64,000 bases of DNA from Siphonodentalium dalli (Eukaryota; Mollusca; Scaphopoda; Gadilida; Siphonodentaliidae), in contig CP136065.1 of assembly GCA_032622095.1 (NCBI GenBank), forward strand, positions 94,063,343 through 94,127,342. The letters are read 5' to 3'. The notes beneath the pieces were generated by a model. That model was not told the origin of the DNA, made no database searches, and saw only the letters and a program-made list of their open reading frames with translations. Shown one piece after another: positions 1 to 11,338 of the stretch; the stretch's first letter is position 1, and each line of letters opens with the position of its first letter. The position numbers and the translations under genes were made by a program.

Positions 1-4
1 CATG

Positions 5-869
5 TAGGGGTGGGAGGTACAACCAGTGTCGCGATACGATATGTATCGCGATATGCGGGTCACGATACAATACGTATCAGATACGATACCCTAGTATTTC
101 TGGATGCAGCCCTTCATATGGAATTCATGAATTGGTTGAAAAAAAACATATATTCAATCATAGTCATTATTTAATAGTTCATTAATTTGATTAATCCTTC
201 AATACCAGCTACTTTAGTTCATTGGAATGTTTTATTTAAGGCCAAGGTCGTATGGGATTACACGACTTTCAAGTACAAAAACATACCATGTTTGTTGTTT
301 AATTCATTTAAATACAGTCCAGGGCGAGTAATCCAAAAATACCACGTCGGAAGTTCGGAACGCTGTCTGTATTGACGTGGTTTACTACGAGTCTTGCGAT
401 GAGACACGTTTATGTCAATTGGGTATCGGTGACTGATAACGGGAATGATTTAATTCTCTAATATGCAGTTCAACTCCGATGAACGACAAATGATTAGCAT
501 GACGTACATTTTGAGCCTTTTGGCGACATAATTTCTATGAACGAAATCTTCTGTGTGCCAATGGTGACAATGGTATATCAAACTTTACACAAAACCAACA
601 ACACCCACGCGCATGACCGACGAACAGGTGGCTGACCTATTTAATCGGCGCTTTGAAGTAGAACAACTTGATCATGCTTCTTTGCATGCCGTTGTATTTA
701 ATTCTTATTCTCCGGCGTGAATATAGCTATTTTAAAGAACGAATAATGGATAATAGATAAACAAAATTGTGTATCGCGATATCCGATTTTTTGGCTATGG
801 AACCGATGCGTGTATCGTAGAACTCTGATTCGCGATACACCGGTGCACCGGTGATATCTCGCACCCCTA
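5..869. mobile_element. hAT-like non-autonomous element, cut at its left target duplication
   Basis: The left end reads TAGGGGTGGGAG and the right end reads CTCGCACCCCTA, an inverted pair of the hAT type. The eight bases after the right end are AACACATG, and the four bases left of the element (the first four of the window) are CATG. That fits an 8-bp target duplication whose first half lies outside the window. Both ends carry dense CGATAC/GTATCG iterations, such as GCGATACGATATGTATCGCG near position 31 and GTATCGCGATAT near 771. No transposase frame is visible. Class assignment is inferred from ends and duplication length. Confidence 0.72.
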
Positions 870-877
870 AACACATG

Positions 878-1754
878 AATACATATATGTATGGTACACA
901 TAATGTCAACTTTTGAATCTTGTACCGGTATCAGGTTTGCTCAAATGGGATTGGTTATTCAAGAAGGGGCAGACATTGCAGATTTAATACTCTGCACTAA
1001 AATTAATTGAATTAAGAGTCAGTGTGTATGTATGTCAGTATGAATACTTTAATTTCTAAGCTGTTCAAATGTATCTGCACCAACTACTCTTGAGTGCCTA
1101 ATAAACATACATGTACTATTATTAAAATCGAGGTAAAATTCCCACCTGTATGATTGTTATTTGGCCCTGTATGTTTATTAAATTAACCAAAAGAAATAAT
1201 TCACCAATCTTAAATTGTGTTATTCATAAAGGAATGAACTCTGATTGTTGACAAACAGTAACTGTTATCAGCACGCTGCAGATTCCCAGACCTGGCTATC
1301 CATCGAAACTATTTCTGTCACATATGGCATCAGTAAACCAGTCAGATGGTGTGTTTTGTGGGGATGTATGGTACGGTACTAATATTTCCAATCTGTATGT
1401 TTATTCCGCCCTGTACTATTATTCAGTTACGCGACATTTTCCAACCTGTACTATTATTCCACCCTGTACTTTTATTAGGCACTCAAGAGTACTTATTTGG
1501 AAGTAAATTTGACAAGTACTGACTCTTGTAGTCTTCAGAGTCCCAGTCTTCTCAGTCTTGACAGTCAGGTGAGCGACTCCGCAGCCATTGACTGTCTTGT
1601 TTTTAAAAAAGGGGGTATAATAATATAACATAATATTACTCTAAGTAGTATGTCAAAACCTACATTTGTAAGTTTATCAGATGATGAAATAAAAGACATG
1701 AATAAGTGAGATGTTTTAATCACTATGTCTGAATGCCAGTATAAATAGTATAGT
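878..1754. other. intergenic stretch, no gene seen
   Basis: No coding or RNA gene is recognisable. At about 1520-1604 lies a segment (GTCTTCAGAGTCCCAGTCTT and following) that recurs with changes at about 31725-31812, so at least part of it is dispersed repeat. Confidence 0.5.
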
Positions 1755-2190
1755 CACTTAAGGAGAAGATTCAAGTGACCAATTTTGAATGGGTATTTCC
1801 ATGCAAATATCTGCAGCAAAAGTTAGAGTTGCAAATATTTCTGGGTGTAATTTTGTGTGGTATTGTACAATACATATTTACCTGGCAGATCGGCTTTGAG
1901 TTTCTTCCATTAGAAAGTTGATGAATTTATTTTTGAATTTTATATTGATTTTTCAAAACTAGGTAAAGTGTTGTGATTCCAGAAAAAAATTCTCAAATAA
2001 ATTTATTGCAAAAATTGGCAATTTACCATCCAAGCCTGCGAAATGTTATTGCTGATTCAGTTCTAAGACAACAGCTTCTTATATATAACTTTTGCTGTGG
2101 TGATTTGCATGGAAAACCCATTCAAAATTGGCCACTTCACCTCCTCCTTACTAGTAATACACTGAAATGATGTTCGCCATCTCAGATATG
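1755..2190. repeat. fold-back (palindromic) element
   Basis: Bases around 1772-1824 reappear as reverse complement at about 2090-2141: CCAATTTTGAATGGG faces CCCATTCAAAATTGG, and TTTCCATGCAAAT faces ATTTGCATGGAAA. The arms are separated by a loop of roughly 270 bases. Boundaries are approximate. I see no coding capacity and cannot define a target duplication. Confidence 0.6.
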
Positions 2191-2548
2191 GCAATTCAAT
2201 TGTTGCAAACTCGTCTACCTATTGGTATTAAATAACAATACAATCAGTGATACACAATGCAAACTCCAAAATAGAGAACGGTGACACTGAATAGCTTGTT
2301 TCTTTTTGGCAAAATGTTTTCCGGTGTAGATATTTATCGTCAATTATGCCATGCCATTACTTTCAGATGTCACATATCCGGATAATCCCTGACCAGGTAA
2401 TTTGACTCCACTCAGTATTCAATGTGCACATGTTGTACACTGTCTGTGACTCCAGACAAACACTGGCAACAACTAGTCACCAGGTCACACTCGATCATGG
2501 TCATGGTCAAATTCAATGTCAGCTCCATCAAAAATAGAACCTCTGTCA

Positions 2549-2869
2549 TCATCTCTTCCACTTCATTAATGGAGGTTTAGCAGTTAATGATTCGTTAGAC
2601 ACGGCCACCTTACACTCCTCTGCAGAGTATCCAGAACACCCGTTGTTCTTGGTTCTCGAATATTTCTCCTTGAAATAATTTGTGTTTATTTTATGAAGCG
2701 CGTCGTACATCTCATCACATTCTTTGGCGTTGACAGCTGTCGTTTCCCCCTGTTTGAATGTGTCAAATACTTTCTTACGCACATATGCTCCAAGATCACG
2801 CCCCGATTTCGAAGGATCTAGAGGCCATTCTTCGCAAAGTTTCATGAATTTCCGATAACGTGCAGCCAT
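2549..2869 (-). CDS. UQCC2: UQCC2-like, mitochondrial complex III assembly factor 2
   Basis: The frame encodes 106 residues starting MAARYRKFMKLCEEWP, followed by GRDLGAYVRKKV, then a block with CDEMYDAL and NTNYFKEKY. By recall these match UQCC2 (also called MNF1), a small mitochondrial protein that, with UQCC1, supports cytochrome b synthesis and assembly of the bc1 complex. The match starts at residue 1 and runs to about residue 92. The family is usually near 125 residues, and the last 14 or so residues here (from about NESLTAKPP) do not follow it, so the C-terminus may be truncated, frameshifted or continued in another exon. The reading frame is uninterrupted although vertebrate UQCC2 is split by introns, so it could be a retrocopy, a lineage that lost introns, or a first long exon. 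Confidence 0.82.
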   Translation of the reverse strand: MAARYRKFMKLCEEWPLDPSKSGRDLGAYVRKKVFDTFKQGETTAVNAKECDEMYDALHKINTNYFKEKYSRTKNNGCSGYSAEECKVAVSNESLTAKPPLMKWKR

Positions 2870-4007
2870 CGTGAATTTCTTTATTTTTGGAAAATCCCAG
2901 GGGAAGTAACTCTAAAAGCTCAGCCATAAACCAGACAAATGAATGACGATCTGGAATACGGCCGCTCGTTTCGTTTCAAACTCAACATTTTTAATGATTA
3001 TTATTCCCCGCACATTACCGAAACCTTACTTGGTGGTTATACTGTCAAGATTGCATGTCAAGCCTTATGTCCGACCGAGAATATATCATATCTCAGCAAT
3101 AGATTTAATATATTTAATATCGGATCTCAATAAATTTGGTACATATGTTGACCATCACGGGGTCGGGGGGGGGGGGGGGTGTGGTCGGAGAACTATCCGG
3201 TGATGTTGCGTTTTCCGTTCTAGAGTATTTCCTCTTTGTTCATCTGGAAATTTATTTAAATGTTTCGCCCATCCGAGCAGATAGGCTTATCTCAGAAATA
3301 TGTTATCCGATCTCAATAATAGGCCTGTGTGGTAAGGGTGCCATCATCTGAAAGGGCTTTCTGAGATTTATCCGATTATGTTGCTTGCATCTTCCGTTGT
3401 TGAGTTATATATATATCTTTAATTCCTCCATATAAATGAAGATATGATATACACATGTAATACAAGAACATACAAAAACAATAGAACATAGGAACGAGAA
3501 CATAACATATATACATGTACACACTTTATGTATGTGCAAAGCAAAACGAATATAGATGGAAACAGATCGACCGGGCACACGAACAAGACAGAGAGGAGAT
3601 AGAGAGAGAGCGCCGGATACAGATAGAGACAGTATGGGAAAATAGAATGAAATGAGTTAAGTTAGAGAAAAGTGGGGAGAAACAGAGAGGGGTTAATTGA
3701 AGCTAGATAATCCTAAATTCATGGAGAACTGTAGCACCCAGCCGACCACACGACCATATGTTCACTCACATCACAGTTGTCAGACACCGTTGTTGGACAT
3801 TACAAACAAATAGTAGACCCAACACAACACCATTGTATATAAGAGGGCTACCAATTATGCAATGTCCAAAAGTTCAATAGGCAAATAGCCTAGAAAGAGG
3901 GCAATAAGTCTGTGCTGATCAAAAGAATCCACAAGTTGAAATGCCCCTAAAGGCAACATATCTATAAAGTGATACCAAAAATGATTACGCGACGCTGCAA
4001 GTTCTGG
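2870..4007. other. intergenic stretch with a poly-G tract, no gene seen
   Basis: This is the upstream side of UQCC2 and the downstream side of the LINE. It contains an uninterrupted G tract at about 3166-3178. The sequence TCTCAGAAATATGTTATCCG near 3292-3311 resembles text near 3080-3126, suggesting an old duplication. A purine-rich stretch with AGAGAGAGA lies near 3590-3612. No gene is recognised. Confidence 0.5.
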
Positions 4008-4493
4008 TCAAACCGCTATAATGTGTTGCGGTAGGTCTATATAACTTCGCGCACATAACAGGCACTGAGTTTCGCCAGCAAAATTTCGGTAACACAGTAG
4101 CTGTGTCGCGATGAAAAATGACTCCTTCTCATCTGGGTACTTTTGGCAGACTTTCCATAAAAACGATAATTCTGGACTGCTGTGAACCAAACGAAATCTA
4201 TCAAAGGTGGGTTCCGTGCGCACCCTGTGAGACCATTCAGATTTCCAAACATGACTGCCCTGTTTCGATAGGGTTTTCCAAACTGTTTTCTCTGGAAACA
4301 GAGCTGTTGATATGTATTGAGACATATAGGAGGACAAACTCCAGTTATCAAGAATACTGGATAGGTCCTGAAAAAACACATTCTTCGATGCAGTGTTGGA
4401 TTCATATGAAAAGCTCAGTAATCTGATAATAAATACATCTTTAACAGTTTTTTTTAGACTCGAGTAAACAAAATGACGAAAACAAGGACACAT
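4008..4493 (-). pseudogene. C-terminal segment of the LINE (frame 3)
   Basis: This continues the same element after a second frameshift. The end reads ETQCLLCARSY followed by LPQH, a C-x2-C...H arrangement similar to the C-terminal motif of LINE ORF2 proteins. Function is inferred only from position and this motif. Confidence 0.6.
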
Positions 4494-4926
4494 TTCTACA
4501 ATTAATGAATGTGATTAAAGGAGGAATACCAAGCAGACCCAAGACCATGTCTGTGCTAGTCCTAGTTTTGAGGCCTTGTATAAGTTTGAGGCACATACGA
4601 TGTGCTTTCTCTAGTTGAACAGTGTCCGATTGAGAGAGACCACACAAAAATTCACTACCGTATAAGCCTCGCGGTAAGACCACGGACTTGTAAATCTTGA
4701 GAGAGCTCGCTGGGGTAATACCACCTGCATGTAGGCCAGCATTAGCCAAAGAGAAGAAAGCATTCTTCGTTTTTGTACAAATATTGTCAACAAGTTTTGA
4801 GCGAAAATTATATTTCTCAAGCGGAATACCTAAATGAGTAACACTGTCGGTTTCTGTTAGGCCATGAGAAGACATGTGCCAGTTCTTATGACGTTTCACT
4901 AGCACTTTCATTAAAAACAATGACAT
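4441..4926 (-). pseudogene. post-RT segment of the LINE (frame 2)
   Basis: This frame overlaps the RT frame by about 40 bases and carries SVTHLGIPL (the thumb-like motif that follows the RT domain in LINEs) and YGSEFLCGLS...QLEKAHR. The offset relative to the preceding frame is one base. It stops after CLLESKKNC, where the third frame takes over. Confidence 0.75.
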
Positions 4927-5410
4927 GGGTTTTGTTTGGGTTGTATCTATAACGCCATTTCAAGCTATATTCGACACATATATCGACAAGAGACTGAAGT
5001 CCATATGCAGTTAAAGAGAAAAGTGCCATGTCATCGGCATGCGTTGGACACGTGCAATTTGCACCTTGCATCGAAATGCCATATCCCGATGACTTTAGAT
5101 TTGACAAAAGATCATTGATATATATAATATAAAAGAGGGGAGATAAGGTACCTCCATGCCTTGTTCCTTGCAGCATTGGGATCCACCTAGAGCAACCACC
5201 TTGGTATTTAATGCAGCAGCTAATATTGTTCAACAAGTGGTAAAATAGCCTCCAAATTTTCCCCTGTAATTGCCTCTTACGCAGTTTATACAATAAACCG
5301 TTTATCCAAACACTATCGAAAGCTTTCCATACATCCAAGAAATAGGGAAATGATGTTGACCATGTTGTTTTTGATATACCGTCAGTGTCTATTGATGTTG
5401 CTCTAATTTT
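4886..5410 (-). pseudogene. reverse transcriptase domain of the LINE (frame 1)
   Basis: The open frame extends upstream of the first possible start at 5338. It shows the RT motifs in order: FLDVWKAFDSVW (motif A, catalytic Asp), QGTRHGGTLSP followed by INDLL (motif B), THADDMALFS (motif C, with HADD in place of the common YADD), and NPNKTHVIVF (motif D). The HADD variant is known in several animal LINE lineages. The frame breaks between 4886 and 4926, and the element continues in another frame. Confidence 0.85.
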
Positions 5411-5745
5411 CTCTTCTAGAGTTAATTTTTTTGGAAACAGAATCTTCCTGTATAGTGTCGAACTAGGAAATCACGAAGTGAACTTACAGCCGGTTGATTT
5501 GTATACCAGAATGCCCTGTCCAGAGTTCTGGATAATCTTGGGGCATATATATTGTATAACGCAGCTTTGAAGTTGAGTCTTGAGTGTTCATACCGGTACT
5601 TAGTTGGGTCTCCGTTGGGTGTAGATGCCCGAGTAAGAATTTCCAATTGCACTTTGCACCCTCTTCCAAAGGTTATATTTTTGTCAACTGGTACCGGTAC
5701 CTTCCAACTGTTGGAAATTTCTAACTTTTGATCTAAAACAAACAA

Positions 5746-8060
5746 ACTTCACACTAAATAATGGTTGTAAAATCAAACTATCGGAACAGGTTCAATCTAT
5801 TTTCGATACGAAATTTCTAACTTTTACGCAGGCATGAAATTTCCAAGTGTTAAACAGTTTTCCCGAAGTTGTGGGTGAGACACCCAAACCCCCCACACAA
5901 GGTGCCACATCCTTGTTTGGTTGGCTTCAAATTTATAGAGTTTCTTGATGATAACTTGAGTTTAGGTTGTCTTCATGTGCATGGTATAATCGTTTATATC
6001 ACATGAAACCCCTATTACATGTATCATTAAAACGCAATTGCATATTTCCTTATCTGTCACGTGATGAATAGTCGTCTTGGCATTGCGCCAAGAAAATGAC
6101 CGTGCAGCGCGTTCACATTGATTCAAGCGGATTAGGCCTAACAGGCCTACTATTTCGAAAAGCCCCACGTGACACGAACGCCCAGACAATGCAAAATGAT
6201 TGCTTTGTTCATTAAAGTTATATTATTGTCCAACTTCGTTGCACTAACGAAAATAGACACAAAAACAAAGAGGCAAATTGGGGGACTATATTTTCCGTCG
6301 CCAGCCCGAGCGCGTATATATACTGTCGTATACGGTTGTGAAGCGTCTCAGCCAACAATGTAAATCATGGACGTATATCCATCGCTGTGTAAATGTATTA
6401 ATTTTTAAGGTTTTGATTTGTTAAAAAGGCATAATGCTCTGAAATTTTCATGTGATATGTGAATGTAAATGTAAATGTGATTCACAACTCGTCTTCGACT
6501 CTTTGTGAATCATATTTATCAAACTCGTTTCATAAAATCTTATATCCCAACATAACTGATTGGAGTAAAATTCCTTTATATCCTGATCGGAAGAAGATAT
6601 GTGTCTATTTCGAATTAAGGGTCTTTCCGATGAATTTACAAGAGTTGTGGCCCTTTTGAACTTAGAAAATCGCTATCTATTTTAGATCGGTCCTTTTAAA
6701 TTTATATACACTTTATATATTTTGATATATATATATGTGATAACATGTGATTTTACTGTGATTCCCTTCAAATGTGGCATGTGGTTTCATCAGAAGAAAA
6801 TACGGGCCCTGATCAAAACTGTTGTCGGGCCGAGGTATAATTTGTCCGGTTTAAAATAAATATGTTTCTTGAACTTTCTTATGTGCATGGACTACAGATA
6901 TACCTATTTTTTCGATTCCCTGATGATAACATTTGGTATGACTGTGGCACTGTGCCTTATAATCGCAATAAAAGTATTGCTATGATAGCATTTCATGTCG
7001 GTAAGACCCAATCGTTTTGCCTGTATGAATTCTGAAAAGCCTATGGACTTATATTCGATATTATTAGCCAATCAAGCTATTTATGTCACATGATTTATAA
7101 CCGGGTTATGATGGTGGGTGCAATTCGAGGGCAACACTGATATAACAGTTATAATTACGTATGAATTATTAGCATACCTCGGGGCAAAACAAACTGCATG
7201 CGCGAGACGGCATACACATCAAAACAAATGTCGAGATGCATTTACTAATGACAGTGTGATGATTAATGTGTTAAAACAGAAGGAGCGCTCAGCTGTGAAT
7301 GCATGGTCTATGGCAGACACAGTGTATAGGCAACAACAACACTGTTAATCCGACAGAAGTGGAATTAATATACCATCAGTTCCATAGGTACCGGAGCCAC
7401 TATACTAGCACTAAACGTTTGAGTGGCTGCTATAATCTCACGTATAGTACTCGAGCTATGAATCATGTATCAGCGGCCTGATGTTAATATTTCTGGGAGC
7501 CATGAGGAATTATATTCACAATACAAAGGCAAGTATATATACAAATTTGACCGCATTCTGAGCATGCATATATATATATACCACATATTTCATAGGATTT
7601 CGCACGCAGGCTTGGGCATACATGCACTGGCCATACAAGGTCTGCATGAAGGGTTAACATGATTGTTTATATATATAATGTTCAACTCTCAACTACCTGG
7701 TTTGTATGCCAACCGTTTTGTAGAAAGCAATACACATTTTTTATAGATTCATATATATATATGATAAGTTTTTATGTGCATTTGTAAAGCGAAACTGTTT
7801 TGTTTGTTATATATATGGATGTTATTCACAAACTCGGTCCTCAGATTTGGTATACTATATATATGCTAAAAGTGCAACACTCATACCGAGTCCGTGCCTT
7901 CATAACTCTGATATAATATATACGCCAGTCACAAATACAATTTCGGTGGAAGTGCATTGTGCTGTTCCAATATAATGGTATATCCTAGCTTTCTTTGTCA
8001 ATATCCGAACCCATGTGTTCCGACTGATACGCTTAGAACTCAGTGAAAAGGCTTCCATTT
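5746..8060. other. AT-rich intergenic stretch, no gene seen
   Basis: Near 5640-5840 the motif TTTCCAA/TTGGAAA recurs several times, together with GGTACCGGTACC at 5691-5702. This resembles the sub-terminal motif arrays of the hAT-like elements here, but I cannot find ends. TA-rich runs follow from 6700 to 8000. Short open frames are isolated and unrecognisable. Confidence 0.4.
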
Positions 8061-8067
8061 AAGGATA

Positions 8068-8152
8068 TCCCGTATAGCCGATGTGGTTAGGTCGTGCACG
8101 GATAAGATCATCGTAGTCCAGACTGTTGCGGGTTCTAACCCAGACATGGGCG
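8068..8152 (+). repeat. tRNA-derived (SINE-like) head
   Basis: The sequence holds an A-box-like TAGCCGATGTGGTTAGG at 8075-8091 and a B-box-like GGTTCTAACCC at 8131-8141, at the spacing of a tRNA gene. CCCGTAT at the 5' side can pair with ACATGGG at the 3' side as an acceptor-like stem. The anticodon arm is poor and the sequence continues into unrelated DNA, so a SINE head or tRNA pseudogene fits better than a functional tRNA. Confidence 0.5.
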
Positions 8153-8380
8153 ATAACCGGGACAGTGTTTGTTTTCAATCTTGATCTAAGTTCAGGGACA
8201 TCTCAAAATTCTCAATGTACCATGCATCATTGCCATTTCGACAAGAAATGAGAATTTGTTCACGCTCACTGAATTAAGTAAGCAAATTTGAAGCAATGAA
8301 CACTCATATATATAATCAGTGCCTCCATAAATCTGATATTATTTAAATGCCAATATGACAAAAACAATAATTCAAGTGAT

Positions 8381-8480
8381 TATTATCGATATCTGAGCTC
8401 TGATTGGTGGGATCCTCGACTCGAATAAAATATATTTTTTACCCCCGAGGCCAAGCAAATAGTAATTTGCGAGTATTAAT
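8381..8480. repeat. fragment of the TTAA element with AGGTACT ends (family F)
   Basis: It contains TCGATATCTGAGCTCTGATT, then CCTCGACTCGAATAAAATAT, and ends GGATTATGCATCTTTAA. The same text in the same order occurs at 11200-11338 and 48930-49102. Only one arm is visible here. Confidence 0.6.
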
Positions 8481-10339
8481 TCGGATTATGCATCTTTAAG
8501 CACAGTAGAATCCATGTCATATTGTCATATTAGTTTGTTACACTCCAAATTCCAGTAAAACTCTCCTGTTCTCTGAATATGAACAGTTGGTTACCAGAAC
8601 GACCGCTCTGGTAAAGCTACATGTGCGCATATATTATACCAAAACCTTTGTTGTTTTTGTATATAGAGGTTTATAAAGAGTAACGTTTTTGGTTGATTGA
8701 TGATCTAATTGTTTATTTGGCGATATATAATGCAATCATAAGTTTGTTTTCAACAATTACAAGAGAGTATAACCACCAGGGATGTCATAATCTCGAGGAC
8801 TGTCTTCCTGCGTATATGACAACCCCTGGTGCAAATGTGGTGACCAACGTCTGTACACAAACATGTGAATGATTTAATGTGCTTTCTCTGGTCCATAACT
8901 AATCAAGTTCATTGAGTTAGTAATTGGTGGTTACAGGAGATACGATGCTGAGAATCCTGAGATATAAAGGTGGGTCAATTAAGCTATGGGTCTTCTATAT
9001 ATAGCATATATATAATTCACGCGCGTGCACTGTTGTTTCTACAATCAGTACATCTGGGGTTTATCGCAATTTAAAAGCAGTTGATAATGGCAGGTTTTGA
9101 ATGCAGATTTTCTCCAGATATATTTCGCATCACAACTGACGTCTTACCAAATGTTGATGAAAGAAAAGACTGGTATAGATCCGAACTATAAATGCTGTTT
9201 TCGGAGTATGTGATATCAATTGACAATATTGTCTGTTTTGCATGCTTCTTGACGTTTCAAAATAATTAATAAATGAAGTTGGTAGCCTATATCATAGTGT
9301 CAATCGTGCGCAAAGATCGATACATGTAAAACGATATAGATCATCGAATTTCAAGTTTGTTTTCAGATATAAAGTTTTTTTCACTTGCTTTAATCTCGAA
9401 ATAATATTGTACATATATGGACCCAGATGCAGAAACGTTGGAAAATTGAAGCAAAAATATGAATATCATGCAGTTGGGTATTCGAAAGTTTAAACAACGA
9501 CATTTGGAATTTTCACACACGAAGGCGCTATAAATTGAATAGAAATTTTAAGGAAAATTATCCATATCCAAGTATCATATATATATATGAAAAAGTATAC
9601 ACTTTTCAATGTACAAATTTCTGACTCGTGTTGCGATATATATTACCGAACGATTGGATATAATAATATGGTCGGGACTCAGGAAGTGCATGTGCATATT
9701 GACGATATTGTGTTGGAGCTTACCAAAGTTGCAATTGCAGCTGGCACACAAGTGGAAGGGGGTGAACTTTTGAAATCCAGAGATACCCCCACTATACAGC
9801 TATATATACACCCCTGGTTGCAGGCTCGTAATAGTGGAAGGTTCACCATGTGGTGAATGTATATTGAAATCTGGTAGTATTATACTGGTTCTGTAATTAT
9901 TTCGACGTAAGTGCATGATCATGCATGTTTCATGAGCAATCTATATAATGTCAGTCATTGGTGGACAAATTAGAGAATACTTTCTCTTTGTGTCCCGCGT
10001 GTAATCTCCACAGAACGGTCGTTCGTGCTAATGTTCAGCCTGGAGCTCATTACAATAATAGCATAGCACGGTGATGCCTCGTACAGAATAGTAAAATCCC
10101 TATATATATTGCCTTTCCAAAATGTCAAGCGATTGGTGATATTTCTGGCCCTTACTACTACAACAAACGAGTTTACATGCTTGACATTCTGTATTGTTAC
10201 GTATATATGCCCTCTATAAATATAATCTAAGATATCCATAGAATGATAGAAACGGCTACGCGGCCTCTGTGTCATCTCCCCACAATTTCTGCATTTGGAT
10301 AATTGTAAAGCCGAGGGTCTTAATTATGTCCACTTTCGT
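8481..10339. other. AT-rich intergenic stretch, no gene seen
   Basis: Nothing recognisable was found on either strand. An open frame at 9587-9856 has no recognisable motif, no codon-bias support and no neighbour evidence. Confidence 0.4.
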
Positions 10340-10650
10340 CATATTTTACAAGTATTTCCGTAAATTCATCATTTATATATATAAAATAATAATAACATGT
10401 TAATTAACATTAATTTTGGGTGATAAATTATGTTTAAAACATGATATATCTCATGTTAAATCGTGTTATAATCATACTATATCATGACAAATCATTTTTA
10501 AAAACGTGGTTCTATGTCCTAAATTTTATATTAAAAAACTTAACATGTGAATTACAACATGTTGTTTTTGGTAATAAATCATGTTGCAGCATGATACATA
10601 CTATTACACCATCATCATTATATCATGATAAATCATGTTAAATTGACCCA
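10340..10650. repeat. AT-rich degenerate repeat of CATGTTAA/ATCATG motifs
   Basis: The motifs CATGTTAA, ATCATG and their complements recur about every 20-40 bases, for example near 10396, 10452, 10482, 10562, 10579 and 10623. It looks like a decayed tandem or fold-back array without clear period. Confidence 0.45.
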
Positions 10651-10717
10651 GGGCATTAAGCTCGCAGTGGGTGTGTAAAATATATACAAGCCTGCTAAAC
10701 ATCACTACTGAGAAGAA

Positions 10718-10938
10718 AATAGAGAAGAGATACACTTTGTTCTTATATTAATTACTGATTGTTCTCCAATAATTTCGCGCGTTAAAACCATTGTTATGTA
10801 ATCACAACTGTTATTGTGATTTGTCAACGAAAATCGCTAATCGTGTAGTAAGTTCAATTGTTTTAGTCTGCCTGTGTTTTTTTTTCAGAATATTTTTCAA
10901 TGCTTTGACCCCTTCCAATGTTTACCGTCAAGTTTTGA
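10718..10938. repeat. family I repeat, half copy
   Basis: The segment with TAATTACTGATTGTTCTCCAA, AACCATTGTTATGTAATCAC and, at its right end, TTTACCGTCAAGTTTTGATT also occurs at 45370-45535, 50380-50700 and 57040-57415. In the last two the arms form a large inverted repeat. It ends directly at the TTAA of the next element. Confidence 0.55.
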
Positions 10939-10942
10939 TTAA

Positions 10943-11334
10943 AGGTACTCAATCCGATCAGAGGGTCCCCATCTCAACAGATTCCAACAACAACAAAATT
11001 TTATCAAAGGTCACTTTAGTTATCAGAATCGATTAATTATCCAAAAATAATGCTAACGACTGTGAACTATCGTATATAATTGCCCAAAGTGTGTTGTATA
11101 TATATAGCAACATTTTGTTCAATGGAGTTCAGTATCGAGAGTATGTCGGTCGGCTTTTTCGGTAAACTTCTGGGACAGAAAGTATTCCCGATAATGAAAA
11201 ATAATAGATTTCTAAAATCGATATCTAATAAATCTGAGCTTTGATGAGTTGCTTCCTCGACTCGAATCAAATATTTTTGACACCCGACGCCATTGAAATA
11301 GTAATTGAGAGGAGTTTTATCGGATTAAGTACCT
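10943..11334. mobile_element. TTAA-bounded element, family F
   Basis: Both ends are inverted: TTAAAGGTACTCAATCCGAT at 10939 and ATCGGATTAAGTACCTTTAA ending 11338. A TTAA lies just outside each end (10939-10942 and 11335-11338). A second nearly full-length copy is at 48630-49098. There is no coding capacity. TTAA as target duplication is inferred by comparison with the proven cases in this window. Confidence 0.65.
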
Positions 11335-11338
11335 TTAA

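Larger units (their letters stand above)
4008..5745 (-). mobile_element. degraded non-LTR retrotransposon (LINE), ORF2 remnant
   Basis: Read on the minus strand the order is: a linker containing LDRAFWYTNQPAV (resembling the FW-containing region ahead of LINE reverse transcriptases), the reverse transcriptase, a post-RT segment, and a C-terminal CLLCARSY...H region like the C-terminal Cys/His motif of LINE ORF2. These parts lie in at least three frames, so the element is inactive. No endonuclease domain is visible upstream (5746 onward). The 3' end, near 4000, is not defined by a tail. Confidence 0.85.

Noticed and set aside
8068-8152. Functional tRNA gene
   Set aside because: A and B boxes are present, but the anticodon arm and loop are not convincing and the acceptor stem is mismatched. 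A SINE head is more likely.
9587-9856. 89-codon plus-strand frame beginning MKKYTLFNVQ
   Set aside because: It has no recognisable motif, splice context or neighbour. TA-rich flanks suggest a chance frame.
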